Shown here in pieces: positions 55,793-64,000 of a DNA stretch of 64,000 bases (positions are counted from its first letter, which is position 1; each line of letters begins with the position of its first letter). The notes below the pieces were generated by a model that made no database searches, was not told the origin of the DNA, and saw only the letters and a list, made by a program, of their open reading frames with translations. The DNA is from Dolosigranulum savutiense (GTDB lineage Bacteria; Bacillota; Bacilli; Lactobacillales; Carnobacteriaceae_A), in contig NZ_CP142435.1 in NCBI RefSeq assembly GCF_039830095.1, forward strand, positions 1,736,001-1,800,000, in the 5' to 3' direction. The position numbers and the translations under genes were made by a program.

Positions 55793-57148
55793 ATGAATAA
55801 TTCATATTTGAGTATTTCGCAATTAAGTCAATATGTAAAGAAAAAATTTGATCGCGATCCTTATTTGCAAACAGTGTATCTTAAAGGTGAAATTTCCAAT
55901 AGTGCACGTAATCGTGTGAACTCAACTCTTTATTTCAGTCTAAAAGATGATCAAGCGGTTGTAAATGCAGTGATGTTTTCACGCCAAGCTAGGCAACTGC
56001 CTTTTCAACTAGAAGATGGCATGAGTGTATTAGTGACAGGACGTTTGACCACTTATGGACCGCGAAGTCAGTACCAGATTATTGTTGAAGATATGCAGCA
56101 AGATGGAATTGGTCAACTATATCAAGCTTACGAAAAGCTGAAGCAGCAATTATTAGAAGAAGGGTTATTTGATCAAGCCCATAAACAACATATTGTGCGA
56201 TTCCCGAAGCGAATTGCTGTTGTCACAAGTAAGAGCGGAGCTGTGATCCAAGATATTATTTCGACGATTAATCGACGCTTTCCGCATATTGAACTTGTTT
56301 TGTATGAAACAATGGTCCAAGGGGAAAAAGCAATCGATTCCGTTGCTGAAAATATTCGACAAGCAGACCAGACTGGTTCATTCGATACGATTATTATCGG
56401 GCGGGGAGGTGGCTCAATTGAAGATTTGTGGGCCTTTAATGATGAAAAAGTTGTTCGAGCTATTTTTGAAACAAAAACTCCCATTATTTCATCGGTTGGA
56501 CACGAAACAGATACGACCCTGGCTGACTTAGTAGCTGATTTAAGGGCACCCACACCGACTGCTGCTGCAGAATTGGCTGTCCCCAATCAAGCTGATTTAT
56601 TACTGACTATTTCAAATCATGAGCAACGATTAAAAAAACAGCTTGTTCAACAAGTAGCTTACTTACAGGAACGATTAGATCGTACGCAGAAGTCATACAT
56701 TTTTAAGCAACCACACCGATTGTATGAAAAGTATGTCCAACAAGTCGATGAACAAACAGCTCAGTTGACTCAGTTAATAGAGGGAAAAGTAGCGCAGCAA
56801 CAAATATCTTTGCAAAATCTGACTAAACGGCTGGATAGTCGGACCCCTGATGCATTAGTCCAAGCTAAAAAAGAACAAGCCAATCAGTTAACACAACAGC
56901 TCATAAATCAGTTGACCCAACAAGTTGAAACGCATGATAAGCATGTTAGTTATCTAATTGAGGCGCTTAACCATCTATCACCATTGAATATTTTATCGCG
57001 TGGTTATAGTTACACGACAAAAGAGGATGCAATAGTAAAATCTGTTCAATCCGTTCAGTCTGGGGAACAGTTACGCGTGCATATGGCAGATGGAGCACTG
57101 ACTGTAACGGTAAATGATAAACATATAGAAGGAGCTGATGATCAATGA
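55793..57148 (+). CDS. xseA: Exonuclease VII large subunit
   Basis: This is the catalytic subunit of the single-strand exonuclease. An OB-fold domain comes first (VYLKGEISNSARNRVNSTLYFSLKDD), then the core FPKRIAVVTSKSGAVIQDII, IIIGRGGGSIEDLWAFND and SVGHETDTTLADLVADLRAPTPTAAAE. A long coiled-coil region and the terminal LSPLNILSRGYS motif follow. I start at ATG 55793 (AAGGATGACATA upstream), not at the in-frame ATG inside the nusB end. 451 residues. It overlaps xseB by four bases. Confidence 0.96.
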   Translation: MNNSYLSISQLSQYVKKKFDRDPYLQTVYLKGEISNSARNRVNSTLYFSLKDDQAVVNAVMFSRQARQLPFQLEDGMSVLVTGRLTTYGPRSQYQIIVEDMQQDGIGQLYQAYEKLKQQLLEEGLFDQAHKQHIVRFPKRIAVVTSKSGAVIQDIISTINRRFPHIELVLYETMVQGEKAIDSVAENIRQADQTGSFDTIIIGRGGGSIEDLWAFNDEKVVRAIFETKTPIISSVGHETDTTLADLVADLRAPTPTAAAELAVPNQADLLLTISNHEQRLKKQLVQQVAYLQERLDRTQKSYIFKQPHRLYEKYVQQVDEQTAQLTQLIEGKVAQQQISLQNLTKRLDSRTPDALVQAKKEQANQLTQQLINQLTQQVETHDKHVSYLIEALNHLSPLNILSRGYSYTTKEDAIVKSVQSVQSGEQLRVHMADGALTVTVNDKHIEGADDQ

Positions 57149-57366
57149 GTCAAGGAGAGAAAACATTCGATCAATCATTACAAGAACTAGAAGCCATTGT
57201 TGAAACATTAGAGCAAGGCGATGTACCGTTAGAAGAGGCTTTAGAACAATTTCAACAAGGTATCCAATTAAGTCAACGTCTGAAAACGCAATTAAATGAT
57301 GCAGAAAAATTTCTTAAAAAAATTGTCGATGCAGACGGGCAAGAAGTCCCATTTAACCTAGAATAG
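57145..57366 (+). CDS. xseB: Exonuclease VII small subunit
   Basis: The 73-residue helical subunit has the standard pattern TFDQSLQELEAIVETLEQGDVPLEEALEQFQQGIQLSQRLKTQL. It overlaps xseA by four bases (ATGA), giving coupled translation. Confidence 0.96.
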   Translation: MSQGEKTFDQSLQELEAIVETLEQGDVPLEEALEQFQQGIQLSQRLKTQLNDAEKFLKKIVDADGQEVPFNLE

Positions 57367-57378
57367 GACGATTGAGCC

Positions 57379-58269
57379 ATGTTTAATACCTTTAAAAACA
57401 AATATCAGGCTGATTTCGAGAATTATTTATCCAATTGTATCCATTCTGATAGTGGAACACAATTGGAAGAAGCAATGGATTACGCCTTGTTAGCTCCAGG
57501 GAAACGATTGCGTCCATTCTTATTGTTTAGTGTCGTAGCCACTTTAGATCGCGCGTTCATTATGAAAGCTGCTTATCCGGTGGCAGCTGCCTTAGAGATG
57601 ATTCATACGTATTCACTTATTCATGATGACTTACCGGCAATGGATGATGATGATTTGCGTCGGGGACGTCCAGCAGTGCATAAACAGTTTTCTGAAGCAA
57701 CAGCTATTTTAGCTGGAGATGCCTTATTAACTGAATCATTCCAACAAGTGTCAAGATTAAATGTACAAGCGAGTCAGATAGTTGATCTTACGCAATTGCT
57801 GGCAGAAACAGCAGGTTATCAAGGGATGGTTGGTGGCCAACAAGCAGATATGAATGCCGAAGATCAGTCGGTGTCCTTGAAGCATCTGCAATCGATTCAT
57901 GTGCGTAAGACCGGTGCTTTATTAAAATTTGCCTGTGTAGCTGGTGGAATATTATCTGGCGCCCCGAGGGAAATTTTACAACGTTTAAGTGAACTTGGTT
58001 TGAAACTGGGCTTAGCTTATCAAATTCGAGATGATATTTTAGATATTATAAGTTCACAGGATGAATTAGGAAAACCAGCTGGAACTGATATAGCAGCTAA
58101 TAAAAGCACGTATCCAGCCTTACTGGGTTTAACACAAGCAAGAGAATTACTAACAAATGAGTTACAGCAGTGTCAGAATCTATTAACCGAAATAACAAAA
58201 ATCCAACCTGATATAGACAGTAATTTATTGAGTAGTTTCATTATGCAACTAGAGATAAAGGAAGGTTAA
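57379..58269 (+). CDS. ispA: Farnesyl/geranyl diphosphate synthase
   Basis: The 296-residue prenyltransferase condenses isopentenyl diphosphate with allylic primers to make FPP for undecaprenyl lipid synthesis. The first Asp-rich motif is D83-D84-LPAMD89 (IHDDLPAMDDDDLRRGRP) and the second is YQIRDDILD. GKRLRPFLLF and GGQQADM are also typical. The next gene starts immediately after its stop codon. In Bacillus the dxs gene follows; here it is absent, which would agree with use of the mevalonate pathway as in most Lactobacillales. Confidence 0.95.
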   Translation: MFNTFKNKYQADFENYLSNCIHSDSGTQLEEAMDYALLAPGKRLRPFLLFSVVATLDRAFIMKAAYPVAAALEMIHTYSLIHDDLPAMDDDDLRRGRPAVHKQFSEATAILAGDALLTESFQQVSRLNVQASQIVDLTQLLAETAGYQGMVGGQQADMNAEDQSVSLKHLQSIHVRKTGALLKFACVAGGILSGAPREILQRLSELGLKLGLAYQIRDDILDIISSQDELGKPAGTDIAANKSTYPALLGLTQARELLTNELQQCQNLLTEITKIQPDIDSNLLSSFIMQLEIKEG

Positions 58270-59076
58270 ATGAGCAAATTAAGAGCCGATGAGTTGTTGT
58301 TCCGACAAGGATTAGCTGATAGTCAGAAAGAAGCGGCAGCAATTATTATGACCGGGAATGTATTCACGACAAAAGAAGAAAAAATATGGACTGCAGGACA
58401 GCAGTTGCAAGATACAACTGAACTGTATGTGAAAGGTGCAGCTCACCCCTATGTTAGTCGTGGCGGAGTAAAACTAAAGCGAGCAATTGAATTATACAAC
58501 TGTTCTCTTGATGGAGAAGTTGTGCTTGATATCGGTTCTTCGACGGGAGGTTTTACTGATGTTGCTTTAAGAGAAGGAGCACAATTGGTATACGCTTTAG
58601 ATGTGGGAACGAATCAATTGGTATGGTCTTTGCGAAGTCATAAGCAGGTTGTTGTGATGGAACAGACAAATTTTCGTTATACCACTTTGGATGACTTTAT
58701 TTATGATAAGCCAACCTTTGCGACAATTGATGTCTCTTTTATTTCATTGGCATTAATTTTGGAGAATTTGAATACGATATTACCAACTGGGTCATCGGTA
58801 ATTGCATTAATTAAACCGCAATTTGAGGCCAATCGTGAGTTAGTGACAGAGAATCAGGGCGTTATTACTGATCCAGTAGCTCACACAACTATCCTACAAC
58901 ATGTTTGTCAATTTGTGACGGACCTTGATTATGCAATCGAAGGACTGAATCCTTCTCCAATAACAGGTGGTAAAGGAAATATTGAATTTATTAGTTACTT
59001 AAAGGTGGGCCAGACTCAGCAAAAATCAATCAAAACACTAATCGAACAGGCGGTAGAAGACTCACGCCATTTATAA
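58270..59076 (+). CDS. tlyA: TlyA-family rRNA methyltransferase / hemolysin-like protein
   Basis: The 268-residue protein has an N-terminal S4 RNA-binding domain (RADELLFRQGLADSQKEAAAIIMTG) and an FtsJ-like SAM domain (VVLDIGSSTGGFTDVALREGAQLVYALDVG). TIDVSFISLALILENL and LIKPQFEANRE are family marks. TlyA in mycobacteria 2'-O-methylates both rRNAs; the Firmicutes homologue (YqxC) likely does similar work. Its start directly abuts ispA. It lies 21 bases before recN; the argR gene common at this place is missing. Confidence 0.9.
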   Translation: MSKLRADELLFRQGLADSQKEAAAIIMTGNVFTTKEEKIWTAGQQLQDTTELYVKGAAHPYVSRGGVKLKRAIELYNCSLDGEVVLDIGSSTGGFTDVALREGAQLVYALDVGTNQLVWSLRSHKQVVVMEQTNFRYTTLDDFIYDKPTFATIDVSFISLALILENLNTILPTGSSVIALIKPQFEANRELVTENQGVITDPVAHTTILQHVCQFVTDLDYAIEGLNPSPITGGKGNIEFISYLKVGQTQQKSIKTLIEQAVEDSRHL

Positions 59077-59097
59077 GAGTGAAGGAGTTGGGGAGCG

Positions 59098-60783
59098 ATG
59101 TTATTAGAGTTACATATCCGTGATTTTGCTATTATTAAAGAAATTAGTTTGGATTTTATGTCAGGGATGACGGTGTTGACTGGAGAAACTGGGGCAGGAA
59201 AATCAATTATTATTGATGCAGTAGGTTTATTAGCTGGAGGCCGTGGATCAACTGAGTTTGTTCGCCATGGCACTAAGAAATGTGTGATTGAAGGGCAATT
59301 TAAAGTAAATCCTACCAGCGCAGATAAGTTAGCAGCTGTTTTGTCAGAGTTAGAGATTGAAATGGATAATCCCATTATTCATCTGCAACGTGAAATGTAT
59401 GCGAGTGGCCGTACAGTTTGTCGCGTTAATGGGTCTATTGTAACTGTTTCTGGTTTGAAGGCAATAGGGGAGCATTTAATTGACATTCATGGGCAGAGTG
59501 AACATCAGGAATTGATGCGTCCGGACACACATATTCGTCTATTGGACCATTTTAATCAAGCAAAAATTTTGCCTTTGAAGAAACAGTATCAATCTCTACT
59601 CAATGAATATAAAACTGTCAAGCGGTCTTATGAAGAGTGGTTGACTAATGAGCAAGCTTACGCACAACGGTTAGATATGTTAGCGTTCCAAGTTGATGAA
59701 ATTGAAGCAATGAATTTACATCATAATGAAGATGTTGAACTGGAAGAAGAGTCTAAAAAATTGGCTAATTTTCAAACAATTTTGCAAGCCTTACAAAGAA
59801 GTTATGATGCTTTGCAAGAAGGAGAAAAAGCGGGCTTAGAACAAGTTGGAGTTGCGATGGATCAGTTAGATTCGATTAGTGAGATTGATCAAGCCTATCA
59901 TACTTTAGCGGAAACATTATCATCATTGTTCTTCCAATTACAAGAAGCGAGTAGTGATATTTATTATCAGTTAGATAATTTGGAATTTGACGATGCTCGG
60001 TTGTATGAGATAGAAGAACGATTGGATGCTATTCAAAAATTGAAACGAAAATATGGGCAGTCAATCGCTGATATTTTGGATTATTATGAAGAAGCGACTC
60101 AAGAATTATCGCGCCTAAAAAATCGTGAGCAAGAAGTCAGTCAGCTCAATGCCCGATTGGAGACCCTTGAACAATCTGTGTTAGAAACAGGAAAAGAACT
60201 CTCGCATGCTCGCCGACAACAAGCTCAAATTTTGGAAGAAAAAATTCATCAACAACTTCAAGCGCTGTACATGGAAAAAGTTCAGTTTCATGTACACTTT
60301 AGTCGTGAGATAACCGCGTATACAAATCGCGATATAAAAGCAGATGGGTTGGATGAGATTGAATTTTTCATCGCGACTAACCCAGGTGAACCATTGAAAC
60401 CTCTTAATAAAATTGCATCAGGTGGCGAATTATCACGAATGATGTTAGCGATTAAGACAATTTTTTCCACTGCACAAGGAATTACCAGTATTATTTTTGA
60501 TGAAGTGGATACGGGTGTAAGTGGACGCGTGGCACAAGCAATTGCCGACAAAATTTATTCGGTTGCTGAGAATTCACAGGTTCTATGTATTACCCACTTA
60601 CCACAAGTAGCGGCTCGGGCTAACCATCATTTGTATATTTATAAAGTAATTGAAGATGAACGAACTAGAACGCATGTGAAGTTGTTAGAGAAAGAAGAAA
60701 AGATTGAAGAAATTGCGCGAATGCTATCGGGAGCAGAAATTACAGATGTATCCTTGGAAGCAGCACGCGATTTATACCGATAG
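59098..60783 (+). CDS. recN: DNA repair ATPase RecN
   Basis: The 561-residue SMC-like protein helps to join broken DNA ends. Walker A GETGAGKS is at residues 29-36, followed by a long coiled coil. The C-terminal signature is KIASGGELSRMMLAIKTIF, with Walker B SIIFDEVDTGVSGRVAQAIADKI and ITHLPQVAARANHH. Length is normal. It ends the cluster; a strong terminator follows. Confidence 0.96.
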   Translation: MLLELHIRDFAIIKEISLDFMSGMTVLTGETGAGKSIIIDAVGLLAGGRGSTEFVRHGTKKCVIEGQFKVNPTSADKLAAVLSELEIEMDNPIIHLQREMYASGRTVCRVNGSIVTVSGLKAIGEHLIDIHGQSEHQELMRPDTHIRLLDHFNQAKILPLKKQYQSLLNEYKTVKRSYEEWLTNEQAYAQRLDMLAFQVDEIEAMNLHHNEDVELEEESKKLANFQTILQALQRSYDALQEGEKAGLEQVGVAMDQLDSISEIDQAYHTLAETLSSLFFQLQEASSDIYYQLDNLEFDDARLYEIEERLDAIQKLKRKYGQSIADILDYYEEATQELSRLKNREQEVSQLNARLETLEQSVLETGKELSHARRQQAQILEEKIHQQLQALYMEKVQFHVHFSREITAYTNRDIKADGLDEIEFFIATNPGEPLKPLNKIASGGELSRMMLAIKTIFSTAQGITSIIFDEVDTGVSGRVAQAIADKIYSVAENSQVLCITHLPQVAARANHHLYIYKVIEDERTRTHVKLLEKEEKIEEIARMLSGAEITDVSLEAARDLYR

Positions 60784-60789
60784 TGTTAT

Positions 60790-60840
60790 AAAATAAAATG
60801 CATCGATTCAGTAGAGAACTGGTCGATGCATTTTATTTTT
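60790..60840. terminator. Bidirectional terminator after recN
   Basis: AAAATAAAATGCATCGA pairs perfectly with TCGATGCATTTTATTTT. T-rich on one side and A-rich on the other, it can serve recN and the small minus-strand gene. Confidence 0.9.
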
Positions 60841-60858
60841 TGGCGATAAACCGAAATA

Positions 60859-60987
60859 TTAAAATATTTGAACAATTAATGAGCTTAATAATGGAACTAG
60901 CATCAAAATAGATACAACAATAATAAAGATTTTAACGAGCAAGCTAGTGTTCCCTTTATTTTTTCTGTTTTTATTCTTACGTGACAT
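60859..60987 (-). CDS. Tiny single-span membrane protein (42 residues)
   Basis: On the minus strand an ATG with AGAGGTGA upstream opens a 42-residue frame. It has a very basic N-terminus (MSRKNKNRKNKG) followed by one hydrophobic helix (LLVKIFIIVVSILMLVPLL). It is too short for routine gene calling, but a consensus promoter (TTGACA, 17 bases, TAAAAT) is present and it ends before a bidirectional terminator. It resembles the small DUF4044-type proteins of Lactobacillales in layout only. A role at the membrane, perhaps binding a larger protein, is a guess. Confidence 0.72.
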   Translation of the reverse strand: MSRKNKNRKNKGNTSLLVKIFIIVVSILMLVPLLSSLIVQIF

Positions 60988-61020
60988 GTTTTTCACCTCT
61001 TTGAACATAACGTTAAAGTC

Positions 61021-61049
61021 ATTTTATCCAATTCAGTCGAAATTGTCAA
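61021..61049 (-). promoter_or_regulatory. Consensus promoter for the 42-residue membrane protein
   Basis: Read on the minus strand, TTGACA (61049-61044) and TAAAAT (61026-61021) are 17 bases apart, about 35 bases upstream of the small gene's start. Confidence 0.82.
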
Positions 61050-61082
61050 GAAGTCAAATATTTAAGCTTTGTTAGCAAAGTA

Positions 61083-61091
61083 TGGTAAAAT
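61083..61091 (+). promoter_or_regulatory. Extended -10 promoter of gnd
   Basis: TGG-TAAAAT lies about 38 bases before the gnd start. No clear -35 is seen. Confidence 0.5.
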
Positions 61092-61128
61092 ATGGATATT
61101 GGAACAGTTTTGAAAGGAGAATATTACA

Positions 61129-62568
61129 TTGAGTAAACAACAAATTGGTGTCGTTGGTATGGCCGTGATGGGTAAAAACTTGGCTTTAAATATTGAGAGT
61201 AGAGGTTATTCGGTTGCTATCTATAACCGCAGTGACTATCGCGTGCGTGAAGCAATCGAGGAGAACCCAGATAAGAATTTGCATCCAACGTATGAAATTG
61301 AAGAATTTGTCAATTCACTTGAAACGCCACGTCGTATTTTATTAATGGTAAAAGCGGGTGCAGCAACAGACAAGACAATTGCAGCGTTACTCCCTCACTT
61401 AGATGAAGGAGATGTGTTAATCGACGGTGGGAACACGAACTATAAAGAAACCATGCGCCGTAGTGAACAATTAGCTGAATCCGGTATTAACTTTATCGGA
61501 ACCGGCGTATCAGGTGGAGAAGAAGGTGCCTTGAATGGTCCATCAATTATGCCAGGGGGACAAAAAGAAGCCTATGATTTAGTCGCACCAATCTTAGAAG
61601 AGATTGCAGCCAAAGCACCAGAAGATGGAGAACCTTGTGTGACTTATATCGGTCCAAATGGGGCAGGACACTACGTTAAGATGGTCCATAACGGGATTGA
61701 GTACGGCGATATGCAGTTAATCGCTGAAGCATACCAGATTATGAAAGATGTCTTAAATATGGATAATGATGAAATAGCTGCGACGTTTAAAGTGTGGAAT
61801 GAGGGTGAGTTGGATAGTTTCTTAATTGAGTTGACCGCTGACGCCTTAACCAAACGTGATCCAGAGACGGGTAAACATATGGTTGATGTTATTTTAGATC
61901 GTGCCGGCAATAAAGGAACGGGTAAATGGACATCTGAGAGTGCCCTTGACTTGGGTCACCCATTGCCATTAATTACAGAAGCTGTTTTCGCTCGTTACAT
62001 TTCTGCCTTCAAAGAAGAGCGAGTTGAAGCAAGTAAGGTTCTTCCTGTACCTAATGTGGGCGAATTTACAGGGGATAAAGACGAACTTCTTGAGAAAATC
62101 CGTCAAGCACTGTACTTCAGTAAAATTATGAGTTATGCGCAAGGATTTGCCCAAATGCGAACAGCCTCAGATGTTTATGACTGGGATCTACAATACGGAG
62201 AGATTGCAAAGATTTTCCGTGCAGGATGTATTATTCGCGCGCGTTTCTTGCAAAAAATTACCGAAGCGTATGAAAATAATCCTGAATTGAAAAATTTAGT
62301 TTTGGATGACTACTTCAAAGATATTGCTTACAAATATCAAGCAGCTGTGCGAGATGTAGTTGGTTTAGCGACACAAGCAGGTGTACCGATTCCGGCCTTC
62401 TCCAGTGCTATTGCTTACTACGATTCTTATCGCTCAGAACGCTTGTCAGCCAACATTATCCAAGCACAACGCGATTACTTCGGAGCGCATACCTATGAGC
62501 GTGTGGACAAACCGGGTCACTTCCACTTTGATTGGTATGGTAACGACGGCGAGCAACAGTGGGATTAA
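61129..62568 (+). CDS. gnd: 6-phosphogluconate dehydrogenase, decarboxylating
   Basis: The enzyme makes ribulose 5-phosphate and NADPH in the oxidative pentose phosphate path. The Rossmann start is [22 protein letters not shown]. The substrate and catalytic motifs are [21 protein letters not shown] and [24 protein letters not shown] (catalytic Lys and Glu). The C-terminal tail is [27 protein letters not shown]. 479 residues, full length. It begins with TTG after AAAGGAG. Monocistronic, with a terminator behind. Confidence 0.97.
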   Translation: MSKQQIGVVGMAVMGKNLALNIESRGYSVAIYNRSDYRVREAIEENPDKNLHPTYEIEEFVNSLETPRRILLMVKAGAATDKTIAALLPHLDEGDVLIDGGNTNYKETMRRSEQLAESGINFIGTGVSGGEEGALNGPSIMPGGQKEAYDLVAPILEEIAAKAPEDGEPCVTYIGPNGAGHYVKMVHNGIEYGDMQLIAEAYQIMKDVLNMDNDEIAATFKVWNEGELDSFLIELTADALTKRDPETGKHMVDVILDRAGNKGTGKWTSESALDLGHPLPLITEAVFARYISAFKEERVEASKVLPVPNVGEFTGDKDELLEKIRQALYFSKIMSYAQGFAQMRTASDVYDWDLQYGEIAKIFRAGCIIRARFLQKITEAYENNPELKNLVLDDYFKDIAYKYQAAVRDVVGLATQAGVPIPAFSSAIAYYDSYRSERLSANIIQAQRDYFGAHTYERVDKPGHFHFDWYGNDGEQQWD

Positions 62569-62589
62569 ATCAGCAATAGAATATAATAT

Positions 62590-62622
62590 AAAAGACTTCC
62601 TTCATTTGAGGGAGTCTTTTAT
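62590..62622 (+). terminator. Terminator of gnd
   Basis: AAAAGACTTCC pairs with GGGAGTCTTTT (one G-U pair), followed by T-rich sequence. Confidence 0.87.
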
Positions 62623-62727
62623 TATGGGGAAGTTCCTTGATAGTGCGATTCGAATTTTTTATCTGAGTATGATAAAATGGAATTACTTGTATAATTTAGT
62701 CTGAATATAGAAAGAGTGACGTAATTA

Positions 62728-63405
62728 GTGAAAGGAAGAAAGCATATTGTGTTAACTGTTGGAGGGATGATCGGTGCTGGTAAGACGACCGTGACGAAAT
62801 TAATTGCTGATCGACTTGATTTTACCGCTTATTATGAAGATGTTGATAATAATCAAATTTTGCCGCTCTTTTATACTGCAACGCCAGAAGAGCAAGAACG
62901 TAAACGATACCCATTCTTACTGCAACTTGAATTTTTGAATAGTCGTTTTCGTGTGATTAAAGATGTGCTGTTAGATGAACAGCATGCTATTATGGATCGT
63001 TCTATTTATGAAGATCACTATTTTGCGCGTATCAATAATCAAATTGGCGATATTAGTGATGTAGAGTTTTCGATTTATGAAAAGCTGCTCCATAATATGA
63101 TGGAAGAACTGGAAGAATTACCGAAAAAAGCACCGGATTTGATGATTTTTCTCGATATTTCTTTCGAAAAGACGATGGAACGTATTGCTAAGCGTGGTCG
63201 TGACTTTGAACAAGATGAAGCATTGAAAAATTATTACTTTACGTTATGGAAAGATTATCGTGATTGGGTCGAGAATTACTATGATAAGTCTGACGTGTAT
63301 ATTATCGATATGGATAAGTATGATATTGAGACGTCAGAAGCGGATCGTCAAGAAATTGTTAGTGATATTAAACAATGGTGCGCCGATCGTGGTGTACACG
63401 TGTAA
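62728..63405 (+). CDS. Deoxynucleoside kinase (deoxyadenosine/deoxyguanosine type)
   Basis: The 225-residue salvage kinase phosphorylates deoxynucleosides with ATP. P-loop GGMIGAGKTT is at residues 12-21. The DRSIYEDHYFA motif (catalytic region) and the lid arginines RIAKRGRDFEQ follow. The pattern AYYEDVDNNQILPLFY fits the dAK/dGK group of Gram-positives; the exact base preference is not readable. Start is GTG at 62728; an in-frame GTG at 62749 lies after AAAGGAAGAA and is an alternative. The DUF454 gene follows after 11 bases. Confidence 0.87.
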   Translation: MKGRKHIVLTVGGMIGAGKTTVTKLIADRLDFTAYYEDVDNNQILPLFYTATPEEQERKRYPFLLQLEFLNSRFRVIKDVLLDEQHAIMDRSIYEDHYFARINNQIGDISDVEFSIYEKLLHNMMEELEELPKKAPDLMIFLDISFEKTMERIAKRGRDFEQDEALKNYYFTLWKDYRDWVENYYDKSDVYIIDMDKYDIETSEADRQEIVSDIKQWCADRGVHV

Positions 63406-63416
63406 GGAGATAGCTA

Positions 63417-63779
63417 ATGCGTATATTATATATTATTGGAGGCTTTATCTCATTTTTGCTCGGCATCATCGGTATTCCTTTGCCAATTTTGCCAACAACT
63501 CCCTTTTTACTTTTGTCAGGGTACTTATTTGCGCGTAGTTCTAAGCGATTCGAGAAGTGGTTGAAACAGACGAAAGTATATCAGTTCTATGTGGCTGATT
63601 ATGCTGAAACGAAGACTATTGCGCGTGAGCGGAAGAAAAAGATTATCATTCAAATTTATATATTAATGGGTATTTCGATTTATTTTGCCCCGCTATGGCC
63701 GGTAAAAATGGGATTAGGTGCGTTAACCGTGTTTATTACGTATTATTTATTTAACGTAATCGATGAGCCGGAAGAGTAA
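63417..63779 (+). CDS. DUF454 (YbaN-like) membrane protein
   Basis: The 120-residue membrane protein has the family mark GIIGIPLPILPTTPFLLLSGYLFARSSKRFEKWL between its first two hydrophobic segments, and a second hydrophobic pair at the C-terminal end (IYILMGISIYFAPLWPVKMGLGALTVFITYYLF). Its function is unknown in all species that I can recall. It is probably co-transcribed with the deoxynucleoside kinase, since the spacing is 11 bases with AAGGAG in it. Confidence 0.85.
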   Translation: MRILYIIGGFISFLLGIIGIPLPILPTTPFLLLSGYLFARSSKRFEKWLKQTKVYQFYVADYAETKTIARERKKKIIIQIYILMGISIYFAPLWPVKMGLGALTVFITYYLFNVIDEPEE

Positions 63780-63789
63780 CAGGATAAAT

Positions 63790-63816
63790 AGTCGTAACAA
63801 TTACGACTTTTATTTA
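63790..63816 (+). terminator. Terminator after the DUF454 gene
   Basis: AGTCGTAA pairs with TTACGACT around CAA, followed by TTTATTT. Confidence 0.83.
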
Positions 63817-63887
63817 AAAAATATAAGAAAATTGCTTTTTTTAAGTGAAATGCGCCCGTAAATGATAAAAGTATGATAGAATAGGAC

Positions 63888-63920
63888 TGATTGACATTGA
63901 TCAATCAGCTAGAATAGAAT
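63888..63920 (+). promoter_or_regulatory. Promoter with overlapping palindrome before the response regulator
   Basis: TTGACA (63891-63896) and TAGAAT (63915-63920) are 18 bases apart. The inverted repeat TGATTGA (63888-63894) / TCAATCA (63901-63907) overlaps the -35 and may be an operator, possibly for autoregulation. Confidence 0.6.
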
Positions 63921-63941
63921 GAGTAATTAAAGGAGATCATC

Positions 63942-64000
63942 ATGGGAAAAATATTAATTATTGAAGACGAGAAGAATTTAGCGCGTTTTGTAGAGTTAGA
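63942..64000 (+). CDS. Response regulator, N-terminal fragment (cut by window end)
   Basis: Only the first 19 codons are in the window. MGKILIIEDEKNLARFVELE is the typical start of an OmpR-type receiver domain, with the acidic pair E8-D9. AAAGGAG lies upstream at the right spacing. A histidine kinase probably follows beyond the window. The subfamily cannot be decided from this fragment. Confidence 0.85.
   Translation, partial: MGKILIIEDEKNLARFVEL

Overview
This window looks like chromosome from a low-GC Gram-positive coccus of the order Lactobacillales, most likely an Aerococcaceae-type organism (Facklamia, Ruoffia, Globicatella or Aerococcus). That placement is inferred. It rests on a YSIRK-type giant M26 metalloprotease, a pcrA-ligA-camS-gatCAB operon, a late-competence comG operon, a leucyl T-box, and an efp-asp23-nusB-xseAB-ispA-tlyA-recN cluster. 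No rRNA or tRNA genes and no CRISPR array were seen.

Layout. 1-8.5 kb: a 2580-residue secreted zinc protease with about twelve G5 repeats, convergent with a stand-alone AgrA-like receiver protein. 8.8-14 kb: a glucose/maltose-family PTS transporter, a membrane-anchored glucosaminidase, a TIM-barrel protein paired with a PurK-like ATP-grasp protein, and a GntR regulator. 14.1-25.2 kb: core genes pcrA, ligA, camS, gatC, gatA, gatB, dgkB and rlmCD. 25.2-39.3 kb: an accessory island attached to the 3' end of rlmCD. 39.4-48.4 kb: nitroreductase, mnmM, a LysM autolysin, T-box-leuS, a MurJ/SpoVB-type flippase and yebC. 48.5-53 kb: comGA to comGG. 53.2-60.8 kb: pepP/papA, efp, asp23, nusB, xseA, xseB, ispA, tlyA and recN. 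60.9-64 kb: a tiny membrane protein, gnd, a deoxynucleoside kinase, a DUF454 protein and the start of a response regulator.

The island is the most unusual part. It holds a class C group II intron just after a terminator, a cadmium/zinc efflux set (cadC, a separate HMA protein, cadA), a metallochaperone broken by an in-frame TGA, a HIT protein, a nonsense-mutated KilA-N gene, an IS256-family and an IS30-family element, a short serine recombinase, an ApeA-like HEPN defence gene and an APH-family phosphotransferase. Scattered through it are at least five short reading-frame remnants that mimic the C-terminus of RlmCD (HVEA-V-LL followed by a stop). There are also arrays of a GATATGTT unit copied from the same gene end. 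Two of these arrays form direct repeats of about 200 bp at 32715 and 39069, bracketing a unit with the recombinase, the ApeA-like gene and the phosphotransferase. I read this as repeated integration of elements into the rlmCD 3' end, leaving att scars, with several cargo genes already decaying.

Other points of note are a coiled-coil insertion in the last comG gene, a receiver domain without its LytTR output domain, and a perfect terminator hairpin overlapping the nusB stop codon.
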